DNA of 41,464 bases from Streptomyces sp. NRRL F-5123. Its GTDB lineage: Bacteria > Actinomycetota > Actinomycetes > Streptomycetales > Streptomycetaceae. The stretch spans positions 1 to 41,464 of the forward strand of contig NZ_JOHY01000055.1 of the NCBI RefSeq assembly GCF_000721495.1. Reading direction: 5' to 3'. The position numbers were made by a program, and so were the translations under genes. Below, piece by piece: positions 35,695 through 41,464 of this stretch (position 1 is the stretch's first letter; every line of letters starts with the position of its first letter). Under the pieces are notes generated by a model, which made no database searches, was not told where the DNA came from, and worked only from the letters and a program-made list of their open reading frames with translations.

Positions 35695-38600
35695 TTGACC
35701 GATCAGCCCTTCGCTCACCTGCACGTCCACACCCAGTACTCGCTGCTGGACGGAGCGGCGCGACTGAAGGACATGTTCAAGGCGTGCAACGAGATGGGGA
35801 TGAGCCACGTGGCCATCACCGACCACGGCAATCTGCACGGCTCCTACGACTTCTTCCACCAGGCCCAGGCCGCCGGGGTCACCCCCGTCATGGGCATCGA
35901 GGCGTATCTCGCGCCCGAGTCGCGCCGCTACAACAAGCCGGTCAAGTGGGGTGCCCCGCACCAGAAGAACGACGACGTGTCCGGCGCGGGCGCGTACACC
36001 CACATGACGATCTGGGCGCGCAACAGCACCGGCCTGCACAACCTCTTCCGCGCGCAGTCCCGCGCCTCCTTCGAGGGGTATTTCCGCAAGCCCCGCATGG
36101 ACCGCGAGCTGCTCAGCGAATACGCCGAGGGCCTCATGGGCACCACCGGCTGCCCGTCCGGCGAGATCTCCACCCGCATCCGGCTCGGGCAGATGGACGA
36201 GGCGGTCAAGGCCGCCGGCGAGTACCAGGACATCTTCGGCAAGGACAACTTCTTCGTCGAGATCATGGACCACGGCATCGACATCGACCGCCGGGCCCGG
36301 GCCGGCCTGGAGGAGATCGCCAAGAAGCTCCAGGCGCCCTTCGTCGTCACCAACGACTCGCACTACACCTACGCGCAGGAGTCCGCGGCGCACGACACGC
36401 TGCTGTGCATCCAGACCGGCTCGAACATGTCGGACCCGGACCGCTTCAAGTTCGACGGTTCCGGCTACTACCTGAAGTCGGCCGCCGAGATGTACGCCAT
36501 CGACTCGTCCGACGCCTGGCAGGAGGGCTGCCGCAACAGCCAGCTGCTGATCGCCGACCGCGTCGACACCGAGGGCATGTTCAAGTTCCGGAACCTGATG
36601 CCCAAGTTCGACGTGCCCGAGGGCTACACCGAGGTCACCTGGTTCCGCGAGGAGGTCGCCCGCGGCATGGCCCGGCGCTTCCCCGGCGGCATCCCCGAGG
36701 ACCGGCAGAAGCTCGCCGAGTACGAGATGGACACCATCATCCAGATGGGGTTCCCGGGCTACTTCCTGGTCGTCGCCGACTTCATCATGTGGGCGAAGAA
36801 CAACGGCATCGCAGTCGGCCCCGGCCGCGGCTCCGCGGCCGGTTCGATCGTCGCCTACGCGATGGGCATCACCGACCTCGACCCCGTCCCGCACGGCCTG
36901 ATCTTCGAGCGGTTCCTCAACCCCGAGCGCATCTCGATGCCCGACGTCGACATCGACTTCGACGAGCGCAGGCGCGGCGAGGTCATCCGCTACGTGACCG
37001 AGAAGTACGGCTCCGACAAGGTCGCCCAGATCGCCACCTACGGCACCATCAAGGCCAAGGCCGCGATCAAGGACTCCGCCCGCGTGCTGGGCTACCCGTT
37101 CTCGATGGGCGACCGGATCACCAAGGCGATGCCCGCCGACGTGCTCGGCAAGGGCATCCCGCTGTCCGGCATCACCGACAAGGACCACCCCCGCTACAGC
37201 GAGGCGGGAGAGGTCCGGGCGATGTACGAGAACGAGCCGGACGTGACGAAGGTCATCGACGCCGCGCGCGGCATCGAGGGCCTGGTCCGGCAGATGGGCG
37301 TGCACGCCGCCGGCGTGATCATGTCCGCCGAACCGCTCATCGACCACGTGCCGATCTTCTCGCCGAAGAACGACGGCGCGGTCGTCACGCAGTGGGACTA
37401 CCCCAGCTGCGAGTCGCTCGGCCTGCTGAAGATGGACTTCCTGGGCCTGCGCAACCTGACGATCATGGATGACGCGGTCAAGTCGATCAAGGCCAACAAG
37501 GGCATCGACATCGACCTGCTCGCGCTGCCGCTCGACGACCCCAACACGTACGCGCTGCTCTCCCGCGGCGACACGCTCGGCGTCTTCCAGTTCGACGGCG
37601 GCCCCATGCGCGCCCTGCTGCGCATGATGAAGCCCGACAACTTCGAGGACATCTCCGCCGTCTCGGCCCTCTACCGGCCGGGCCCGATGGGCATGAACTC
37701 GCACATCAACTACGCCCTGCGCAAGAACAAGCAGCAGGAGATCACCCCCATCCACCCGGAGCTGGAGGAGCCGCTCCGGGAGGTCCTGGAGGTCACCTAC
37801 GGCCTGATCGTGTACCAGGAGCAGGTGCAGAAGGCCGCCCAGGTCCTCGCCGGGTATTCCCTCGGCCAGGCCGACCTGCTGCGCCGCGCGATGGGCAAGA
37901 AGAAGAAGGAGGTCCTGGACAAGGAGTTCATCCCCTTCCAGGCCGGCATGCGCGAGCGCGGCTACTCCGACCAGGCCATCCAGGCCGTGTGGGACGTGCT
38001 GGTGCCCTTCGCCGGATACGCCTTCAACAAGGCGCACTCCGCCGCGTACGGCCTGGTGTCCTACTGGACGGCCTACCTGAAGGCGAACTACCCGGCCGAA
38101 TACATGGCGGGGCTGCTCACCTCGGTCAAGGACGACAAGGACAAGATGGCGCTCTACCTCAACGAGTGCCGCCGGATGGGCATCAAGGTGCTGCCGCCGG
38201 ACGTCAACGAGTCCAACGCCAACTTCACCCCGCGCGGCGACGACACGATCGTCTTCGGCCTCACCGCGGTCCGCAACGTCGGGCAGAACGTGGTCGAGTC
38301 CATCGTCAAGTGCCGCAAGTCCAAGGGCCGTTACGCGAGCTTCCCGGACTTCCTCGACAAGGTCGAGGCGGTGGTCTGCAACAAGCGGACGGTCGAGTCG
38401 CTCATCAAGGCGGGCGCGTTCGACGCCATGGAGCACACCCGGCGTGGCCTGACCGAGCACTTCGAGCCGATGATCGACAACGTGGTGCAGGTCAAGCGCA
38501 AGGAGGCCGAGGGGCAGTTCGACCTCTTCGGCGGTGCGGACGAGAGCGGCGACGACGGGCCCGCCTTCGGGATGGACGTGGTCTTCTCCGACATCGAGTG

Positions 38601-39246
38601 GGACAAGACGTACCTGCTCGCCCAGGAACGCGAGATGCTCGGCCTCTACGTCTCCGACCACCCGCTGTTCGGCATCGAGCACATCCTCGGCGACAGGGCC
38701 GACGCGGCGATCTCCGCGCTCGCCGGCGACTACTCGGACGGCGCGATCGTCACCATCGGCGGCATCATCTCCGGCCTCCAGCGCAAGATGACCAAGCAGG
38801 GCAACGCGTGGGCCATCGCCACCGTCGAGGACCTGGGCGGCTCGGTCGACTGCATGTTCTTCCCCGCCACCTACCAGCTGGTGTCCACCCAACTCGTCGA
38901 GGACACCGTGGTCTTCGTCAAGGGCCGGCTCGACAAGCGCGAGGACATCCCGCGGCTGGTCGCGATGGAGCTCGCGGTCCCCGACCTGACGGACGTCGGC
39001 GCCAACGCGCCCGTGCACATCTCCATCCCGACGGTCAAGGTCACCCCGCCGCTGGTGGCCCGGCTCGGCGAGGTGCTGGAGAGCCACAAGGGCAACACCG
39101 AGGTACGGGTGCGGTTGCAGGGCGCCCGCACCACCACGGTGCTGCGGCTGGACCGGCACCGGGTGACGGCCGACCCGTCGCTCTTCGGCGACCTCAAGGC
39201 GCTGCTGGGCCCGGCGTGCCTGGGATCGGGCCAGCAGGCGGGCTGA
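35695..39246 (+). CDS. dnaE: DNA polymerase III alpha subunit DnaE
   Basis: 1183-residue replicative polymerase. The N-terminal PHP domain (HLHVHTQYSLLDGA, ITDHGNLHG) retains the metal-binding histidines, which in actinobacterial DnaE1 provide proofreading. The palm has GPGRGSAAGS and catalytic PDVDIDF (416-422). Fingers and beta-binding regions follow, then an OB-fold (~1000) and C-terminal domain. The start is TTG at 35695, supported by GGAGGT 9 nt upstream. TAGACT at 35629-35634 is a candidate -10. Divergent from the membrane protein gene. Confidence 0.97.
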   Translation: MTDQPFAHLHVHTQYSLLDGAARLKDMFKACNEMGMSHVAITDHGNLHGSYDFFHQAQAAGVTPVMGIEAYLAPESRRYNKPVKWGAPHQKNDDVSGAGAYTHMTIWARNSTGLHNLFRAQSRASFEGYFRKPRMDRELLSEYAEGLMGTTGCPSGEISTRIRLGQMDEAVKAAGEYQDIFGKDNFFVEIMDHGIDIDRRARAGLEEIAKKLQAPFVVTNDSHYTYAQESAAHDTLLCIQTGSNMSDPDRFKFDGSGYYLKSAAEMYAIDSSDAWQEGCRNSQLLIADRVDTEGMFKFRNLMPKFDVPEGYTEVTWFREEVARGMARRFPGGIPEDRQKLAEYEMDTIIQMGFPGYFLVVADFIMWAKNNGIAVGPGRGSAAGSIVAYAMGITDLDPVPHGLIFERFLNPERISMPDVDIDFDERRRGEVIRYVTEKYGSDKVAQIATYGTIKAKAAIKDSARVLGYPFSMGDRITKAMPADVLGKGIPLSGITDKDHPRYSEAGEVRAMYENEPDVTKVIDAARGIEGLVRQMGVHAAGVIMSAEPLIDHVPIFSPKNDGAVVTQWDYPSCESLGLLKMDFLGLRNLTIMDDAVKSIKANKGIDIDLLALPLDDPNTYALLSRGDTLGVFQFDGGPMRALLRMMKPDNFEDISAVSALYRPGPMGMNSHINYALRKNKQQEITPIHPELEEPLREVLEVTYGLIVYQEQVQKAAQVLAGYSLGQADLLRRAMGKKKKEVLDKEFIPFQAGMRERGYSDQAIQAVWDVLVPFAGYAFNKAHSAAYGLVSYWTAYLKANYPAEYMAGLLTSVKDDKDKMALYLNECRRMGIKVLPPDVNESNANFTPRGDDTIVFGLTAVRNVGQNVVESIVKCRKSKGRYASFPDFLDKVEAVVCNKRTVESLIKAGAFDAMEHTRRGLTEHFEPMIDNVVQVKRKEAEGQFDLFGGADESGDDGPAFGMDVVFSDIEWDKTYLLAQEREMLGLYVSDHPLFGIEHILGDRADAAISALAGDYSDGAIVTIGGIISGLQRKMTKQGNAWAIATVEDLGGSVDCMFFPATYQLVSTQLVEDTVVFVKGRLDKREDIPRLVAMELAVPDLTDVGANAPVHISIPTVKVTPPLVARLGEVLESHKGNTEVRVRLQGARTTTVLRLDRHRVTADPSLFGDLKALLGPACLGSGQQAG

Positions 39247-39275
39247 GCGCCCCTCCCGGGCGCGGAACGCAGGAC

Positions 39276-39305
39276 GGGGGTGCCCTCCCGAAGGAGGGCA
39301 CCCCC
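39276..39305. terminator. dnaE terminator
   Basis: Perfect 13-bp stem GGGGGTGCCCTCC/GGAGGGCACCCCC with a CGAA tetraloop, 29 bp after the dnaE stop. Also placed to end the convergent 57-residue gene. Confidence 0.9.
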
Positions 39306-39362
39306 GCGCCGTACCGCACGCGACCTGGGTGACGTACGGGCCGTACTTCCGGCGTGGCGGGT

Positions 39363-39536
39363 TCAGTTGTGGCCGAACCGCTTCTGCTGGTGCTTGCGCG
39401 ACACCTGGGTCGTGCCCGGCATCACGTGCTCCTCCGACTGCGGGCTGCGGCCCTGCTCCCGGGTCTCCGTCGAGGACCGCTGCGGGTCCTGCTGCGGGGA
39501 GCGGCGGTTCGGGTTCTGGTTGCGGTTCTTCGCCAC
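39363..39536 (-). CDS. Small conserved-type basic protein, 57 residues
   Basis: Starts (GTG) MAKNRNQNPNRRSPQQ, is rich in Gln, Arg, Asn and Ser, contains one Met/Val segment (HVMPGTTQV) and ends SRKHQQKRFGHN. Hydrophilic and probably disordered; no membrane or signal segment. AGGAAGG lies 7 nt before the start, one of the best ribosome sites in the window. The KRFGHN ending is, from memory, shared by small Streptomyces proteins. Function unknown. Convergent with dnaE, divergent from the NYN gene. Confidence 0.8.
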   Translation of the reverse strand: MAKNRNQNPNRRSPQQDPQRSSTETREQGRSPQSEEHVMPGTTQVSRKHQQKRFGHN

Positions 39537-39816
39537 TGTCGTGCCTTCCTCTGGGGGAAATGACGGCCGAGGGGCCTGCCTCCCTGCGGGCTTCCCGCCC
39601 GGGGGCTCGTAGCCGAGCGGCCGAGATCAGACTTGCATGCGGGGACGAAGCGCGCATTTCGGGCAGTTGGTGTTCTGTGACGCTCCGCGACTGACGGAAA
39701 ACCGCCCACCGCCACGCCGAAGATCGCGTTCGGGCTCATAACGCCCCGGCATTCGGGCAGACTCGGGGGGACCTGGGGGGATTCACTGCCGAGGGGGCGA
39801 CCGGAAGAGGTGCGAT

Positions 39817-41076
39817 ATGGACCGCTGCGTCGTCCTGGTGGACGCCGGGTATCTGCTGGGTGCAGCGGCGAGCCTTCTGGCCGGTGAACCCTCGCGTTCC
39901 CGGATCGTCGTCGATCATGCCGCCGTCGTCGCCGGCCTGCGGGAAAGGGCCGAACTCGAGACCGGCCAGCCGCTGCTGCGGATCTACTGGTTCGACGGGG
40001 CGCCCGACCGCGTTCCGCAACCCGAGCACCGCCGGCTGCGCGTCATGCCCCGGGTGACGGTACGGCTCGGCGCGCTCACCCGCACGGACGGCCGCTGGGC
40101 GCAGAAGGGCGTCGACGCGGCCATGCACGCCGAACTGTCCGAGCTGGCCCGCAACCGGGCCTGCTCCGACATCGTGCTCGTCACGGGCGACGGCGACCTG
40201 CTGCCCGGCATGATGTCCGCCAAGGAGCACGGCGTCGCCGTGCACCTGTGGGCCGTGCAGGCCGCCGACGGCGACTACAACCAGTCCGAGGACCTCGTCG
40301 CCGAGGCCGACGAGCGGCGCGTCCTCGACCGCGAATGGATCACCGCGGCGATCCACGCGCGCGACGGCGTCTGCCCGCCCGCGGGCGGCAGCCACGGCGC
40401 TCTCGGCGCCGACATCGGCCCCGAGATCGCCGCGATCCTCTCCGCGCCGCTGCCCGATCGCGCCGCGCCGCCCGCGCCCCCGGCGGAGCCGCACCCGGCG
40501 CCGCCCGAACACCCCGGCGACGAGGGCGCGCAGGACGCTCCCGCGGGGGGCGGCGGCAGCAACGGCGCGGGCAAGGGCGTGCCCACACCCAAGGACCTCG
40601 CGAGCTTCGGCAAGCACCACGTGCCCGCGGCCCCGCCCGGCCAGTCCGCGCCGCAGCCCGCGCCCAGCGCCACCCTGCGGTGGTCCTCCGACAAAGGGTG
40701 GACCGACCGGGGCACCGCCGACGTCCCCGACACCAGCGGCCTTCCCACGCTCGCCCAGCTCACCACCGCGGAGCAGCGGTGGGCCGACCGCGAGGCCGAC
40801 ATCACCGCGGTGAGCGGCGATCCGTACGAGGTCGGGCAGGTCTTCGCGCGGCGCTGGACGGCGCGTATCAGCGAGCCGGGACAGCTTCAGCAGCTGTCCG
40901 CGCACTATCCGCGGGTGCCGCACCGGATCGACGGTGAGCTTTTGCGGTACGCGGCGAGGTTTGGGTTGCTGGCGCACAAGGACGATCAGATCGATGAGCA
41001 TGATCGCTACGCGATCCGGGCGGGGTTCTGGCGCGAGGTCGATACGCGGACGGGGACGCCTCGCTCTCCGGCGTAG
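39817..41076 (+). CDS. NYN (PIN-like) domain protein, putative ribonuclease
   Basis: 419 residues. The N-terminal NYN domain has the expected acidic set: D9 (VLVDAGYL), D60 (YWFDGAPD), D100 (KGVDAAMHAEL), D125 and D127 (VTGDGDLLPGM). A Pro/Ala/Gly-rich linker (~205-300) leads to a folded C-terminal domain (~310-419, with DPYEVGQVFARRW and HRIDGELLRYAARFGLL) that looks like a winged-helix or RNA-binding module. NYN proteins are metal-dependent endoribonucleases; the target here is unknown. ATG with AGAGGTG 5 nt upstream. The 280 bp upstream, shared with the divergent small gene, hold nothing else recognisable. Confidence 0.88.
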   Translation: MDRCVVLVDAGYLLGAAASLLAGEPSRSRIVVDHAAVVAGLRERAELETGQPLLRIYWFDGAPDRVPQPEHRRLRVMPRVTVRLGALTRTDGRWAQKGVDAAMHAELSELARNRACSDIVLVTGDGDLLPGMMSAKEHGVAVHLWAVQAADGDYNQSEDLVAEADERRVLDREWITAAIHARDGVCPPAGGSHGALGADIGPEIAAILSAPLPDRAAPPAPPAEPHPAPPEHPGDEGAQDAPAGGGGSNGAGKGVPTPKDLASFGKHHVPAAPPGQSAPQPAPSATLRWSSDKGWTDRGTADVPDTSGLPTLAQLTTAEQRWADREADITAVSGDPYEVGQVFARRWTARISEPGQLQQLSAHYPRVPHRIDGELLRYAARFGLLAHKDDQIDEHDRYAIRAGFWREVDTRTGTPRSPA

Positions 41077-41089
41077 GGCTGCGGGGCTT

Positions 41090-41170
41090 CGGGGTGCCCC
41101 TTGTGGTTTGCTGCGCGGGCTTGCGTCGGTGGGGTTGCGCGCGCCTACGCGGCGCCGGCCGGCACATCGG
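41090..41170 (+). repeat. Second, diverged copy of the ftsL-ftsI dispersed repeat
   Basis: Matches 8137-8219 in the same order: GGGGTGCCCCTTGTGG (copy 1: GGGGTGCCTCTTGCGG), ~40 bp of weaker match, then the identical core GCGCCTACGCGGCGCC (41141-41156) and a CACATCG/CATATCG end. It begins 14 bp after the NYN gene's stop. An open frame through it (41094-41399) is low complexity and not called. Confidence 0.7.
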
Positions 41171-41360
41171 GTGCAGGCTCGCGCCGCTGGGTGTTGCCCG
41201 GCGGGGTATCGCGCTTCTGCTTCGGTGGGTGGGGTCGGGGGCCACTGGCGGGGGTACCTCCTCGGAATGCGCGTTCGCCCTCTTCCGCGTTCGGTGCCGG
41301 GCTGGGAGGCGCATTCCTGCGGGGGCAGCCCCGGATCGTCCCCCTCCCGACGTCTCGTCG

Positions 41361-41460
41361 GCGGCTGCCCGCCGGTGGGGGCGGGGGTGGGTGGGGTGAC
41401 GTGCCCCTCGTGCGTTGCGTTGGTGGCTGCCCTGCCGGTGGGGGTGGGGGTAGGTGGGGA
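41361..41460 (+). repeat. G-rich direct repeat with G-quadruplex motif
   Basis: GCTGCCC-GCCGGTGGGGG-type segments recur at 41361 and 41423. The first holds GGGGG-C-GGGGG-T-GGG-T-GGGG (41377-41396), four G-runs with single-base loops, the strongest class of G-quadruplex sequence. The second (41440-41459) has runs of 5, 5, 2 and 4. The rest of 41077-41464 shows no gene. Confidence 0.75.
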
Positions 41461-41464
41461 GAGC

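Noticed and set aside
35557..39657. 1366-residue open frame antisense to dnaE
   Set aside because: Same effect; Val/Leu/Arg/His/Gly-rich with no domain, and it overlaps two terminators and the small gene.
39422..39739. 105-residue minus-strand open frame
   Set aside because: Overlaps the 57-residue gene in another frame and ends in Arg/Ser/Thr repeats typical of a shadow frame; the shorter gene has the ribosome site.
41094..41399. 101-residue open frame at the right end
   Set aside because: No ribosome site, Arg/Gly/Cys-rich low complexity, and it lies within the dispersed repeat and G-rich tract.

Overview
The window is a very GC-rich actinobacterial chromosome segment, almost certainly from Streptomyces or a close relative in the Streptomycetaceae. 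The evidence is frequent GTG starts, 4-bp stop/start overlaps, third-position GC bias that opens long false antisense frames, and the gene order mraZ-rsmH-ftsL-ftsI-murE-murF-mraY-murD-ftsW-murG-ftsQ-ftsZ-pgeF-ylmE-sepF-yggT-divIVA-ileS-traR-lspA-rluD-like, ending at dnaE. No phage, insertion sequence, CRISPR array, tRNA or rRNA gene was recognised.

Left part (1-5759, minus strand): a beta-carbonic anhydrase gene, then an overlapping three-gene set encoding a MoxR AAA+ ATPase, a DUF58 protein and a TgpA-like membrane transglutaminase. The last gene runs into an array of 25-bp hairpin units whose first unit starts with the gene's own stop codon.

Centre (5760-24802, plus strand): the dcw cluster. 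It starts at an mraZ promoter carrying four GTGG boxes spaced exactly 10 bp apart, the layout expected for MraZ autoregulation. RsmH, FtsL, FtsI, MurE, MurF, MraY, MurD, FtsW, MurG and FtsQ follow, mostly overlapping or tightly spaced. Two breaks stand out: a dispersed-repeat insertion between ftsL and ftsI, and a GC hairpin between murD and ftsW. The ftsQ-ftsZ gap is dense with control signals: a near-consensus BldD box, a TTGAAC/TAGTGT promoter with a GACAC (WhiA-type) half-site, and an AT-richer palindrome containing TTAGGG. FtsZ, PgeF, YlmE, SepF, a YggT protein and DivIVA follow, closed by a 20-bp bidirectional terminator.

Right part (24803-41464): ileS on the minus strand has a translational T-box leader and an altered GXHH signature of mupirocin-tolerant type. 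Then come a Lys/Ala-tailed TraR/DksA protein missing one zinc cysteine, lspA, an RluD-like pseudouridine synthase with a probable leaderless start, a GNAT acetyltransferase, a CPA1 Na+/H+ antiporter and a dienelactone-hydrolase-like protein. A minus-strand pair follows (DsbA-like thioredoxin-fold protein and an uncharacterised membrane protein), then dnaE with a TTG start, a 57-residue small gene, and an NYN-domain protein. The last ~390 bp are non-coding, with a diverged copy of the ftsL-ftsI repeat and a strong G-quadruplex motif.

Most of the window is conserved housekeeping DNA. The points worth following up are regulatory or small-scale. I did not find evidence for a large undescribed system.
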